Below, piece by piece: positions 1 to 9,511 of a DNA stretch of 64,000 nucleotides. The translations under genes and the position numbers were made by a program. The notes beneath the pieces are model-generated. The model did not search any database. It was not told the origin of the DNA and worked only from the letters and a program-made list of their open reading frames with translations. The DNA is from an uncultured Clostridia bacterium (GTDB lineage: Bacteria; Bacillota; Clostridia; Oscillospirales; Ruminococcaceae), in contig CANPXN010000003.1 of the NCBI GenBank assembly GCA_947586185.1, positions 1 through 64,000 of the forward strand, read 5' to 3'. Position 1 is the first letter of the stretch, and each line of letters starts with the position of its first letter.

Positions 1-6
1 ATTGAT

Positions 7-3000
7 ATGTCAGGATTTTATACGGAAGCTGACTATGAGAATTCCATCATAGAGCTATTCCAAGGAATGGGATACCGTCATGTTTACGGCCCTGATATTG
101 AAAGGGATTTTAACAACCCTCTATATGAAGATGAGCTGACGGACGCGCTGCATCGCCTGAATCCCTCTATGCCGGAAGATGCGATCAGCGACGCCCTGTT
201 CAAGTTGAAAAATTTCGAGAATGCCGAACTGGTCCAGAAAAATGCTGTCTTCATGGATTATATTCAGCATGGCGTTGAAGTGCGCTATTTTGTCAAGGGC
301 GAGGAGCGCTCCGGCCTCGTATACCTTGTTGACTACAAGAATCCTGACAATAACTCTTTTATCGTTGCAAACCAGTGGACCTTTATTGAAAACAGCAATA
401 AGCGTCCGGATGTCCTCCTCTTCTTGAATGGCCTTCCGGTTGTACTTGTAGAGCTGAAGTCCCCATCGCGGGAAGAGACAGATGCTTCCGAAGCATATTT
501 GCAGATCAGAAACTATATGCAGGAGATCCCGTCGATGTTCATTTATAACTGCATCTGCGTTATGAGCGACCATCTAACCTCAAAGGCAGGAACGATTACT
601 TCTGGCGAAGACCGCTTCATGGAGTGGAAAACCAAGGATGGAAGTTATGAGAACACTCAGTACGCACAGTTTGATACTTTCTTTGAGGGTATCTTTGCCC
701 GTGAACGCTTGCTGGACATTATAAAGAACTTTATCTGCTTCTCCAATGAAGGATTAAAGCAGTTTAAAATACTAGCTGGATACCATCAGTATTTCGCGGT
801 CAACAAAGCGGTTGAGTCTACGAGACACGCCACCGAGACAGACGGAAAAGGTGGTGTATTCTGGCATACACAGGGCAGCGGAAAATCCCTGTCGATGGTT
901 TTCTACGCTCATCTGCTGCAAGAAGCACTGAGCAGCCCGACAATCGTGGTACTTACGGATCGAAACGATCTGGATGATCAGCTGTTTGGCCAGTTTGCAA
1001 AGTGTAAGGATTTTCTGCGTCAGGAGCCGTTGCACGCTGAGAGCCGGGAACACTTGAAGTCCCTGCTCGATGGCAGACAGGCAAACGGCATCATCTTCAC
1101 CACAATGCAGAAATTCGAGGAATCCCATGAGCCTCTGTCCGAGCGTAGGAACATTGTTGTCATGGCTGATGAAGCGCATCGTGGGCAGTATGGCTTAAAA
1201 GAAAAGGTCGATGCTGAGACCGGTAAAATCAAGATCGGCACAGCGCGAATCATCCGTAACAGCTTACCGAATGCTACGTACATAGGTTTCACTGGTACAC
1301 CTATTTCCATGAAAGATAGAAGCACCCGTGAAGTCTTCGGAGATTACATTGACGTCTATGATATGACGCAGGCGGTCGAGGACGGCGCTACCCGTCCGGT
1401 ATATTACGAGAGCCGTGTTATTAAACTCAAGCTGGATGAGGCTACACTACGCCTGATTGATACCGAGTATGACATCATGGCTAATAACGCCGATCCTGAT
1501 GTTATCGCCAAGAGCAAACGTGAACTGGGCCAGATGGAAGCTATCCTCGGAAATGACCAGACAATCGCTTCATTGGTTGATGATATTCTCGATCACTACG
1601 AGAATTATCGTGCAAATCTGCTCACCGGCAAGGCGATGATTGTTGCCTATTCCCGCGCCATTGCAATGAAGATCTATGACCGTATCATGCAGCTCAGACC
1701 GTCATGGACAGAGAAGGTCGCTGTTGTTATGACGGAAAGCAATAAGGACCCGGAGGAGTGGCGTGCCGTTATCGGAAACAAACGTCACAAGGATGAGCTT
1801 GCGAAAAAGTTTAAAGACAACGATAGTCCGCTTAAGATTGCAATTGTCGTAGACATGTGGCTGACGGGATTTGATGTTCCTTCGCTGGCCACGATGTATG
1901 TTTATAAGCCAATGCAGGGGTACAATCTTATGCAGGCAATTGCACGTGTAAACCGTGTATTTGGAGATAAAGAAGGCGGACTGGTTGTAGATTATGTCGG
2001 CATCGCAGCTGCGCTTAAAGAAGCGATGAACGATTATACCTCCCGTGATAAGAAGAACTACGGTGACACCGATGTTGCAAAGGTGGCCTATCCGAAGTTC
2101 TTGGAGAAACTCTCCATCTGCCGCGATATTTTCCACGGGTACGATTATTCCAAATTTACTATTGGGACTGACCTTGAGCGATCAAGGGCTATCAGTGGTG
2201 CGGTTAACTTTATTGTTGCCGTTGACAAAGAGCGTGAGCGTGAAGATTTCCTAAAGGAAGCCCTTATGCTCCGTCAGGCGCTGTCGCTCTGCTCATCGTT
2301 AGTAGAGGAAAGCCTACGAATCGAAGCTGCATTCTTTGAGTCGGTCCGTGTGCTTGTTATGCGCCTTATGAATCAGGGCGAGGGAAAGAAAATCTCCCTG
2401 CCGGAAATGAATGCGAGAATAAATGCACTCCTCAGCCAGAGCGTGAAGAGCGAAGGTGTCATAAATCTGTTTTCTGACGTATCGGAGGAGTTCTCGCTGT
2501 TTGATCCGAAATTCCTTGAGGAAATCTCCAAGATGAAGGAGAAAAACCTCGCGGTTGAATTACTGAAGAAGCTGATTGCTGAGCAGGTGCAGATTTACCG
2601 TCGTACCAATGTAGTCAAGTCAGAGAAATTCAGCGAGATCATCCAAAGCGCCATGAACCGTTATCTGAACGGTATGCTTACAAATGAAGAAGTCATTCAA
2701 GAGCTCCTCAATTTGGCAAAACAGATTGCGGTAGCTCAGAGGGAAGGCGACCAGCTTGGCCTGACAGCTGATGAGCTGGCATTCTATGACGCCTTGACAA
2801 AACCACAAGCAATTAAGGACTTCTATGAAAACGAGGAGCTGATAGCCATCACAAAAGAGTTGGCAGATACCCTCCGTAAGAACCGCACGATTGACTGGCA
2901 GAAGCGTGACTCAGCCAGAGCAAAAATGCGGATGATGATCAAAAAGCTCCTTAAGAAACATCGCTATCCACCGGAAGGTATGGACGATGCTGTTCAGACC

Positions 3001-3141
3001 GTAATGACGCAGTGTGAATTGTGGACGGACAATGCAGATATGGAACAGCGCGAACACAAGGTTGCTAATTATTCCTTTCGGCCAGAGCAGAATTTAAGTA
3101 TGGTTGCTGAAGAACCTGCGCCATATGGAAAGAAAGAATAA
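7..3141 (+). CDS. hsdR: Type I restriction enzyme, R (motor/nuclease) subunit
   Basis: HsdR is the ATP-driven translocase and nuclease of a type I restriction-modification complex (HsdR2M2S), which cuts unmodified foreign DNA. The N-terminal nuclease domain carries a PD-(D/E)xK signature: R133-P-D135 and E149-L-K151. Two RecA-like helicase lobes follow, with Walker A HTQGSGKS at 287-294, DEAH at 388-391 and GFTGTP at 427-432. After about residue 700 there is a long helical C-terminal region. At 1044 aa it is full length for the family. The first Met lies six bases inside the window, so no ribosome binding site can be seen; hsdM and hsdS, if present, lie to the left. The next gene starts 16 bp downstream on the same strand, so they are probably co-transcribed. 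Base composition is visibly richer in G+C than the chromosome after 12 kb, which suggests transfer. Confidence 0.95.
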   Translation: MSGFYTEADYENSIIELFQGMGYRHVYGPDIERDFNNPLYEDELTDALHRLNPSMPEDAISDALFKLKNFENAELVQKNAVFMDYIQHGVEVRYFVKGEERSGLVYLVDYKNPDNNSFIVANQWTFIENSNKRPDVLLFLNGLPVVLVELKSPSREETDASEAYLQIRNYMQEIPSMFIYNCICVMSDHLTSKAGTITSGEDRFMEWKTKDGSYENTQYAQFDTFFEGIFARERLLDIIKNFICFSNEGLKQFKILAGYHQYFAVNKAVESTRHATETDGKGGVFWHTQGSGKSLSMVFYAHLLQEALSSPTIVVLTDRNDLDDQLFGQFAKCKDFLRQEPLHAESREHLKSLLDGRQANGIIFTTMQKFEESHEPLSERRNIVVMADEAHRGQYGLKEKVDAETGKIKIGTARIIRNSLPNATYIGFTGTPISMKDRSTREVFGDYIDVYDMTQAVEDGATRPVYYESRVIKLKLDEATLRLIDTEYDIMANNADPDVIAKSKRELGQMEAILGNDQTIASLVDDILDHYENYRANLLTGKAMIVAYSRAIAMKIYDRIMQLRPSWTEKVAVVMTESNKDPEEWRAVIGNKRHKDELAKKFKDNDSPLKIAIVVDMWLTGFDVPSLATMYVYKPMQGYNLMQAIARVNRVFGDKEGGLVVDYVGIAAALKEAMNDYTSRDKKNYGDTDVAKVAYPKFLEKLSICRDIFHGYDYSKFTIGTDLERSRAISGAVNFIVAVDKEREREDFLKEALMLRQALSLCSSLVEESLRIEAAFFESVRVLVMRLMNQGEGKKISLPEMNARINALLSQSVKSEGVINLFSDVSEEFSLFDPKFLEEISKMKEKNLAVELLKKLIAEQVQIYRRTNVVKSEKFSEIIQSAMNRYLNGMLTNEEVIQELLNLAKQIAVAQREGDQLGLTADELAFYDALTKPQAIKDFYENEELIAITKELADTLRKNRTIDWQKRDSARAKMRMMIKKLLKKHRYPPEGMDDAVQTVMTQCELWTDNADMEQREHKVANYSFRPEQNLSMVAEEPAPYGKKE

Positions 3142-3157
3142 TTCTTGGAGGTAGAAT

Positions 3158-5227
3158 ATGGACGCACGTAAAGGTAACATCTATGAGATTTTAAACGGGA
3201 ACAAGCAGTTCCTGATTCCGGTTTATCAGCGATATTACAGCTGGGATATCGAACAATGTACCCGCCTCTGGAATGACATCGTCGAGATGCAGAAGAAGGG
3301 AAAAGTGGGCCATTTTGTCGGTTCCATCGTGAATATTGCGGAGCAGGCAATGCCGACCGGAGTCCAGAAATATATGATTATAGACGGCCAGCAACGAATG
3401 ACTACGTTGTCTTTGCTCCTGCTTGCCCTGCGTGATTATGCCATAAAGAATCCGAACGATACAACCATCAATGCCCGTCGCATTGATAATATGCTTCTGA
3501 AAAACGAGTACGAAAGTGGCGATGAACGCTATAAGCTGCTCTTAACATAAACTGATCGGGATATCTTGATGAGGCTTGTAGAGGAAAAGCCTATCCCTGA
3601 AGACACGCGATCAAGGCTTCTCGACAACTATAAATTCTTTGCGGGGAAGATTGCTGATAAAGAATTACAGCCTGCCGAGGTGTACGAGTCGATTGGCAAG
3701 CTGCAGATCGTCAATATAACACTGGACCGCTCAGTTGATGATGCACAGGCTATTTTCGAGAGCTTGAATTCCACCGGTAAAGAATTGTCTGAATCTGACT
3801 TGATCCGGAACTATGTTCTTATGGGTCTGGAGCCTACGGAGCAGACATATGTCTACGAGTATCTATGGCGGCCTATGGAATTGCTGTTCGTTTATGAGAC
3901 GCAGGATTCCGTCATGGATAGATTTTTCCGCGATTACCTGACAATGAAGATTACACGTATTCCTAAGCAGGACCGCGTGTATGAAGAGTTCAAGCTCTAT
4001 CATCTGAATTGCGAGTTCGGCACTATCCGTGAGTTGTGTCAGGACCTGCTGACCTACGCCAAGTATTACACCGATATGGTATTCAAGAGGAGCAGCAATC
4101 CCTCACTCAAATCCTTGTATGAGGACATCAACGACCTTCGTATGGAAGTCTCATATCCTTTCCTGCTTAAAGTGCATAATGATTATGCCGAGGGTATCAT
4201 TTCCGAGGATGATCTGAAGTTGATTATCCGGCTTTGCATCAGCTATGTCTTCCGGCGCAGCATCTGTGATATACCGACAAATTCTCTGAATAAGACATTT
4301 GCTACACTGAGAAATGAAATCAGACCGGATGACTACGTCAATTCTATCAAGGCTTTCTTTGTAATGCGAGACGATTATAAAGAGTTCCCGAACGATGATA
4401 AGTTCACAGCTGCCTTTGTGTCGAGAGATATTTACAACATGCGCTCCCGTAACTTTATCCTCAGTCATCTGGAGAACTATGGAAACAAGGCTCCGATCAT
4501 CATTGAGAATTATACGATTGAGCATATTATGCCTCAGAACAGCAGTCTAAGCCAGGAGTGGCAACAGATGCTTGGAGCGAATTGGCGCGAAGTACAAAAG
4601 ACCTATCTGCACACCATCGGCAATCTGACGCTTACAGCGTATAATTCAGAAATGAGCGACCATCCGTTTATGGTCAAGATGGATATGGAGGGCGGCTTTA
4701 AGGAAAGTGCACTCCGCTTGAATGCCTATGTTGTTAAACTCACGGAATGGAATGAACAAAGAATAAAAGAACGCGCCTCGCTGCTGGCAGATAAGGCTAA
4801 ACGAATCTGGGCGTACCCGGATATGACCGCTGCAGAGCTGGCTCCTTATCAGACGGTGGAAAAACCTGCAGAGCGTTACAGCCTCGCAACTTATGATACA
4901 AACGTTTTCACGAAAACGCTGTTTGAAGTTCTTGATCGTCGAATCCAGAATCTCTCTCCAGATGTGAAACGCGAGTTCAAAAAACTGTACGTTGCCTATA
5001 AGCTGGATACCAATTTCGTGGATATTGTTTTCCAGAAACAGAGACTCCGTATTTCTGTAAATATGAAGTTCTCAGAGGTGATCGATCCGAATGGTATATG
5101 CCGTGACATAACCGGCCTCGGCAGATGGGGCAACGGCGATGTTGAGCTTTATATGGAGCACACATCGGATGTCGATCAGATCATGGAGATCGTGGAGCAG
5201 TCCTACAGACTTCAGGCGGATGAGTGA
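3158..5227 (+). pseudogene. GmrSD-like DUF262/DUF1524/DUF5655 nuclease, interrupted by an in-frame stop
   Basis: Two open frames (3158-3550 and from 3566) lie in the same reading frame and are separated only by a TAA at 3548-3550. Read through, they give one protein of about 689 aa. The N-terminal DUF262 (GmrS-like) domain shows VYQRYYSW near residue 20 and IDGQQRMTTL near residue 75. The middle is helical. A DUF1524 (GmrD-like) HNH nuclease follows, with EHIMPQ (H456 in read-through numbering) and HTIGNLTLT. The C-terminus resembles DUF5655 (GICRDITGLGRWGNGDVE). Family members of this build are type IV, modification-dependent restriction enzymes. The residues around the stop (LLT*TDRD) suggest a Gln codon CAA changed to TAA. 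The GGAGG-type ribosome binding site before 3158 is intact. It could be a true nonsense mutation, a sequencing error, or a split GmrS/GmrD pair restarting at 3566, although no good ribosome binding site is seen there. Confidence 0.85.
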
Positions 5228-5279
5228 CAGATTATGGGTTGGGTATATTCAACTTGGGTAATATAAATGGGGGAAGTGC

Positions 5280-6566
5280 ATGGTTTATAATACTTTTATA
5301 AAATGTCAGGTGTGCGGAAGCATTACCAGAATCCGATTACAGGTTGGATGGCAAGAAGAACATCCTATTGTTCTGGCTTGCGGTAAATGTGGTACTTCCT
5401 TATCTGGCAGCGTTAAGATAGGACAAGACTGTCCGGGGTTGAAGTTTTCTTTTGACAATGCGGATGAAATCCAGGATGCCGAAGCTGACTACATGGTTGA
5501 ATGCTCTGGTGAATTTCCGACTGTGAAACAAGGCAAAGCAGCGGAGTTGGAAGAAGTCATAATTACTCCGTTTATCCGCTATATGAATCGTATGAAGACG
5601 GATGATTCATATGAGCAGTTCGGAAAAGCGGTATCACAGCTTAATGCAACAGAAAAGAAATGGAAGAACTACAAGAGAATCATTGACCTATTCAAAAGCA
5701 ACAGTGAATATCTTGTTCAGGAGATTCAAAAGGAATTCTCCGGACAATACTTTCAGTGCAGAGATGAGTCTGAAGTATTAAGAGCTGTTCATATGATTGA
5801 GGTTCATGGTTTTTATTCTGCGCTCAAAAAGGATATTTTAGACGATCTTTCTTTTAGCGCAGGAATTATGATACTGGACTCCACTCAGCTGAAGAGCTTA
5901 GTAACCTTCTTAAATTCACATGATGGCTACCATCTTGATGAGCTACAGGATTTAATTTATAAGGCATACGATGATTTCGTAAAAATATACCAGCGCCTTA
6001 TTCCGGCTCTTGCAATACAGTATTGCAAAGAGGATGCTTTTGATCTTGAAGTTGAAGGCTCGACAACGAGTAGCTTTGACAGTGTAAAGCAGTTTTATTT
6101 GAATGTTTATGAAGCCTTTGGGAATCTGCTTGTTATCCCGGTCGCTCTCAATAACATAAAATACAGAGCTGACGTGAATTCGATGAATCCTTTGGAAAAG
6201 AATGTATCTTCGTTGGAGGATTTTATAAAGCTCACAAAGGCATCAAGGTATCATTTCTGCTTGAACACAGAAGTCTACACCGATTTCTTGGATGTTGTAG
6301 TAAATGCAAAACTAAGAAATGCGATTGGACATAATGATGTTGAATATGACGCAGTGAGTCAGGTCATTACTTACATTCCGAATCCGAAAGACAGAACCAT
6401 AAAGAAAACGGAATACCTTCTCGAATTTGAAAATGAAGCGATGCACATGTTTCAGGCGTTATTGGGTGTTTCAGAGTACCTGTATCGCCTGAGAGAACTC
6501 TCACTTATGTATGATGGCAAAATACCACTTATGGTTCAGGAAAGAGCAAACTGGCCGAAAAAATAG
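5280..6566 (+). CDS. Zinc-ribbon protein with HEPN-like RNase motif (unknown function, defence context)
   Basis: I do not recognise a named family. The N-terminus holds a zinc ribbon with CxxC pairs at C9/C12 and C34/C37. The rest is mostly helical. Near the C-terminus the segment LRNAIGHND gives an R-x4-H motif (R346, H351), the catalytic signature of HEPN-fold ribonucleases. It follows the GmrSD-like gene by 52 bp, with a GGGGGAAG ribosome binding site. HEPN RNases in defence loci usually cut RNA upon infection; that role here is inference. The reading frame ends at a TAG after a run of six A residues. The bases just downstream encode a SEC-C zinc motif in another frame, so the true protein was probably about 22 residues longer (see the next entry). 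Confidence 0.6.
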   Translation: MVYNTFIKCQVCGSITRIRLQVGWQEEHPIVLACGKCGTSLSGSVKIGQDCPGLKFSFDNADEIQDAEADYMVECSGEFPTVKQGKAAELEEVIITPFIRYMNRMKTDDSYEQFGKAVSQLNATEKKWKNYKRIIDLFKSNSEYLVQEIQKEFSGQYFQCRDESEVLRAVHMIEVHGFYSALKKDILDDLSFSAGIMILDSTQLKSLVTFLNSHDGYHLDELQDLIYKAYDDFVKIYQRLIPALAIQYCKEDAFDLEVEGSTTSSFDSVKQFYLNVYEAFGNLLVIPVALNNIKYRADVNSMNPLEKNVSSLEDFIKLTKASRYHFCLNTEVYTDFLDVVVNAKLRNAIGHNDVEYDAVSQVITYIPNPKDRTIKKTEYLLEFENEAMHMFQALLGVSEYLYRLRELSLMYDGKIPLMVQERANWPKK

Positions 6567-6630
6567 GCCGTAATGATCCGTGTCCATATGGAAGCGGGAA
6601 AAATACAAATTCTGTCATGGGAAGAATTAG
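6566..6630 (+). pseudogene. Out-of-frame SEC-C zinc-motif tail of the preceding gene
   Basis: Starting at 6566 the DNA encodes GRNDPCPYGSGK and, after one missing base, YKFCHGKN and a stop. Together this is a textbook C-terminal SEC-C motif. Two one-base insertions are needed to attach it to the upstream 428-residue frame: one in the A run before 6564 (six A present, seven needed) and one in the A run at 6599-6603 (five present, six needed). The match to the SEC-C pattern is so good that chance is unlikely. Either homopolymer slips disabled the tail in the genome, or they are assembly errors. In other proteins SEC-C binds zinc and often mediates protein or nucleic-acid contacts. Confidence 0.75.
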
Positions 6631-6678
6631 GCTTGAGACAATGAAATCCCATCCACTCGCATAACCGTCAAGGGTTGA

Positions 6679-7176
6679 GGCAATAAAATTTGCTGCTCCC
6701 GAAAAAGTCCCATTTCATGCGGATTTACGAAACCAGTTGATATATTCCCGCTAACGAACGGACTTGAAACAGATGGACAAAAATCGGATATTTTTCGATG
6801 TAAACTGTTGGACTTGTTCCCGCGAACGAGCGCAGCCGCTGACATTAAAATGAACGTGTCAAGCCACGTTGAGACTGTATGTTTATTGTCCAAACTTCAT
6901 GCAGACCAACATATCGAGGTAGAGCTGAAGATGGACGAGCTTGATTTGACGGCTGCGGAGAGCAAAGCCACCTATGAGGAAATCAAGGAGTATGTACTGG
7001 AGCATACGGGATTAAAGGTCAGCAGCTTATATATCGCACAGGTAAAGCAGAAGTGCGGTATTATTGAGAGGGTAAACTATAATCCGCCAAAATCGGAAAA
7101 TTCCAGACAGCCGAAATGCCCGCCAGAGAAAGAAAAGGCTATAAAGGATGCGTTAGAGCATTTTCGTATGATTTGA
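6679..7176 (+). pseudogene. C-terminal fragment of RlmD-like 23S rRNA (uracil-5) methyltransferase of a conjugative element
   Basis: The frame is open from 6679 but has no convincing start or ribosome binding site; a TTG at 6808 is the first possible initiation codon. From about 6850 the product reads MNVSSHVETVCLLSKLH and then a tail with ATYEEIKEYV, GLKVSSLYIAQVK and CPPEKEKAI. This is the C-terminal end plus element-specific extension of RlmD-family methyltransferases carried by Firmicutes conjugative elements. SHVETV is the usual end of the catalytic domain. The SAM-binding and catalytic Cys regions are absent, so the fragment cannot be an active methyltransferase. It could still be expressed as a small DNA- or RNA-contacting protein. 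Confidence 0.6.
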
Positions 7177-7220
7177 TAGTATCTCAGAAATGGCGGATAC
7201 TTTTTCATGGATTTGCACCT

Positions 7221-7250
7221 TTGAGTGTTATCGTCAGTTTCTTGTATAAT
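7221..7250 (+). promoter_or_regulatory. Sigma-A promoter for the small element gene
   Basis: TTGAGT (7221-7226), an 18-bp spacer and a perfect TATAAT (7245-7250) lie 26 bp before the ATG at 7277. Confidence 0.6.
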
Positions 7251-7276
7251 GAAGCCAAGAAAGGACGGTGGCGATT

Positions 7277-7456
7277 ATGAGAGAAAAGAAAACTCATTTG
7301 TATGTGGATAGCCAAGAAAGAACCTTGCTTTTACATAGCCTTGTGGAGCTGAAAAACCAGCTTATACAGCAGGGCAGATATACGGACTGCGTTGACGAGC
7401 TGATATTTAAGGTCGTCCACGCACCGCTTAAGAGAATGAAAATTGAATATGTCTAA
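7277..7456 (+). CDS. Small conserved conjugative-element protein (59 aa), unknown function
   Basis: The protein begins MREKKTHLYVDSQERTLLL and is charged and helical, with no cysteines in a metal-binding pattern and no membrane segment. Similar short proteins sit just upstream of parA in Firmicutes conjugative elements. I chose the ATG at 7277 because AAGGACGG lies 11 bases upstream; the in-frame GTG at 7268 is too close to that site. It has its own promoter and is followed by a strong terminator at 7469-7511, so it is a single-gene unit. A role in copy or partition control is only a guess from location. Confidence 0.7.
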   Translation: MREKKTHLYVDSQERTLLLHSLVELKNQLIQQGRYTDCVDELIFKVVHAPLKRMKIEYV

Positions 7457-7468
7457 GGCACATCACAG

Positions 7469-7511
7469 AGCCGCTTATTCTTATTGACTTTTAAGAGTAA
7501 GCGGCTTTTTT
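7469..7511 (+). terminator. Intrinsic terminator after the small element gene
   Basis: AGCCGCTTA pairs with TAAGCGGCT (9 bp, with further TTCTT/AAGAG pairing inside), followed by six T. It separates the small gene from parA. Confidence 0.85.
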
Positions 7512-7589
7512 GTGTTCTGCCGTTCTCTGGTACTGTTACATAGCCACCTTGACAAAGTGGCTAAATCTATGCGAAAGGAGGACGCACCT

Positions 7590-8411
7590 ATGTCAAATTG
7601 CAAAGTAATCGCTCTGACGAACCAGAAAGGCGGTGTCGGCAAGACCACCACAGCGGTCAATCTGGGTGTAAGTCTGGCACAGCAGGGCAAGAAAGTCCTG
7701 CTCATTGATGCCGATGCACAGGCAAATCTCACAATGTCGCTCGGCTACGACAGACCAGATGATTTGTCGGATACGCTTTCAAGCATCATGCAGGACGTGA
7801 TAGACGATAAGCCTGCCAATGTCCAGAAAGCCATCCTGCACCATGACGAGGGCGTTGACCTGCTCCCGTCCAATATTGAACTGTCGGGACTGGAAGTAAG
7901 GCTCATTAACGCCATAAGCCGTGAAAGTGTGCTGAAAACCTGCATCAACGATGTAAAGAAGAATTATGATGTGGTTCTGGTGGACTGTATGCCGAGTTTA
8001 GGTATGCTGACCATCAACGCACTTGCGGCGGCTGACAGCGTGGTTATCCCGACACAGCCCCATTACCTTTCCGCAAAAGGATTAGAGCTGTTGCTTCGCT
8101 CTGTATCAAAGGTCAAGCGGCAGATAAATCCCAAGCTGCGGATTGACGGTATCTTGATGACGATGGTAATGCCACGCACGAACATCTCTAAGGAGATTAC
8201 CGAAACGGTAAAGAGTGCCTACGGGCAGAGGATTAAAGTCTTTGATGCACAGATACCCCACTCTATCCGTGCAGTGGAAGCCACCGCAGAGGGCAAGAGC
8301 ATTTTTGCCTACGACAAAGGCGGCAAGGTAGCCGCAGCATATGAACAGTTTGCAAAGGAGGTGGCAGAAATTGGCGAGAAACAAAAAAATCGAGCTGACC
8401 GCATACGATGA
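7590..8411 (+). CDS. parA: ParA-family partition ATPase
   Basis: A Walker-type ATPase that, with ParB and a DNA site, segregates plasmids or excised conjugative elements. The deviant Walker A KGGVGKTT is at residues 14-21; LLIDADAQANLT and VVLVDCMPSLGML are the Walker A' and B regions. At 273 aa it has the size of the short ParA/Soj (MinD-like) type without an N-terminal DNA-binding domain. The ATG at 7590 follows AAAGGAGG; an earlier ATG at 7512 lies inside the preceding terminator region and is rejected. It overlaps parB by 41 bases. Confidence 0.95.
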   Translation: MSNCKVIALTNQKGGVGKTTTAVNLGVSLAQQGKKVLLIDADAQANLTMSLGYDRPDDLSDTLSSIMQDVIDDKPANVQKAILHHDEGVDLLPSNIELSGLEVRLINAISRESVLKTCINDVKKNYDVVLVDCMPSLGMLTINALAAADSVVIPTQPHYLSAKGLELLLRSVSKVKRQINPKLRIDGILMTMVMPRTNISKEITETVKSAYGQRIKVFDAQIPHSIRAVEATAEGKSIFAYDKGGKVAAAYEQFAKEVAEIGEKQKNRADRIR

Positions 8412-9315
8412 CCTCTTTGAAACTGACGAGAGCCATGCAGAAGCGAAGTTAAGTAAAATACGGGAAATCCCCATTTTCCAGATTGACGAGTTTCCAGACC
8501 ATCCGTTCAAGGTTTTAATGAATGAGGATATGGAGCAGCTTGTGGAAAGTGTCAGACGGAGCGGCATAATGACCCCTGCGACGGTTCGGCAGAAAGAAGA
8601 TGGGCGGTATGAGCTAATCAGCGGTCACAGGCGGAAAAAGGCTTGTGAGCTTGCAGGGCTTGAAACGCTGAAATGCGAGGTTAAGGAGCTGACCCATGAC
8701 GAAGCGGTTATTGTTATGGTCGAGAGTAATCTCCAACGCTCTACTATCCTGCCAAGTGAGAAAGCCTTTGCGTATAAGATGCGACTTGAAGCGATGAAAC
8801 GACAAGGTGAGCGGAGTGATTTAACTTCTCCACCAGTGGTGGAGAAGTCAGCAGGCAAAAAAGCCTTATCGGTTTCAAAAATTGGCAAGGACACAGGCGA
8901 TAGCCATGAGCAGGTACGCCGATATATCCGCTTGACTGAGCTTGTACCCGAAATTCTGCAAATGGTAGACGAACGCCAGATTGCGTTCCGTCCTGCGGTG
9001 GAGATTTCCTATCTCTCCGAGGAACAGCAGTACACGCTCTTAGAAGCGATGGGCTACAACGATGCCACGCCCTCTCTTGCACAGGCTATCAAGATGAAGA
9101 AGTTCATGCAGGAGGGCAAGCTCACGGACGAGGTTATCCAGTCCATCATGCAGGAGGAAAAGCCGAACCAGAAAGAAAAGCCTGCGTTCAAGGACGAGCG
9201 GATAACCAAACTCATCCCAAAGTCAATCCCCAGAGGGCAGGAAACGGATTTTGTGGTAAAGGCGTTGGAGTTTTATAACCGACACCTGCAACGGCAGCGG
9301 GGGCAGGAAAGATAA
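8371..9315 (+). CDS. parB: ParB-family partition protein
   Basis: ParB binds centromere-like sites and stimulates the ParA ATPase. The N-terminal ParB/Srx domain shows NEDMEQLVESVRRSGIMTP and the GHRRKKAC box, followed by ESNLQRSTILPSEKAFAYK. A helix-turn-helix (KIGKDTGDSHEQVRRYIRL) is at about residues 165-190. The start is probably TTG at 8371: AAAGGAGG (8354-8361) stands 9 bases upstream, and 41 bases of overlap with parA suggest translational coupling. The ATG at 8341 has no ribosome binding site. Length 314 aa is normal. No parS repeats were seen nearby. Confidence 0.93.
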   Translation: MARNKKIELTAYDDLFETDESHAEAKLSKIREIPIFQIDEFPDHPFKVLMNEDMEQLVESVRRSGIMTPATVRQKEDGRYELISGHRRKKACELAGLETLKCEVKELTHDEAVIVMVESNLQRSTILPSEKAFAYKMRLEAMKRQGERSDLTSPPVVEKSAGKKALSVSKIGKDTGDSHEQVRRYIRLTELVPEILQMVDERQIAFRPAVEISYLSEEQQYTLLEAMGYNDATPSLAQAIKMKKFMQEGKLTDEVIQSIMQEEKPNQKEKPAFKDERITKLIPKSIPRGQETDFVVKALEFYNRHLQRQRGQER

Positions 9316-9431
9316 CCGCACACTTGGGGAAAAGTATGCCCTTTGGGGGATAACAAAATTTTTTTACCATCCCCCCTCTCCACACCTCTCCCCCTTGATA
9401 CTGCCAGTAACTATCCGAGAAAAAGAAACTA

Positions 9432-9459
9432 AAGGCTGTCCAGACGGGCAGCTTTTTTC
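9432..9459 (+). terminator. Intrinsic terminator between parB and the adhesin gene
   Basis: GCTGTCC pairs with GGGCAGC (one G-T pair) around a 4-base loop and is followed by six T. It lies 117 bp after parB and 53 bp before the next start. Confidence 0.7.
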
Positions 9460-9511
9460 TGTCAGAAAATCAATCAGCAACTATCAACATGAGAACGAAC
9501 AGGAGGTAACG

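Noticed and set aside
772-1325. Long minus-strand frames inside hsdR
   Set aside because: They are shadows of the real gene, lack ribosome binding sites and have no recognisable protein features.
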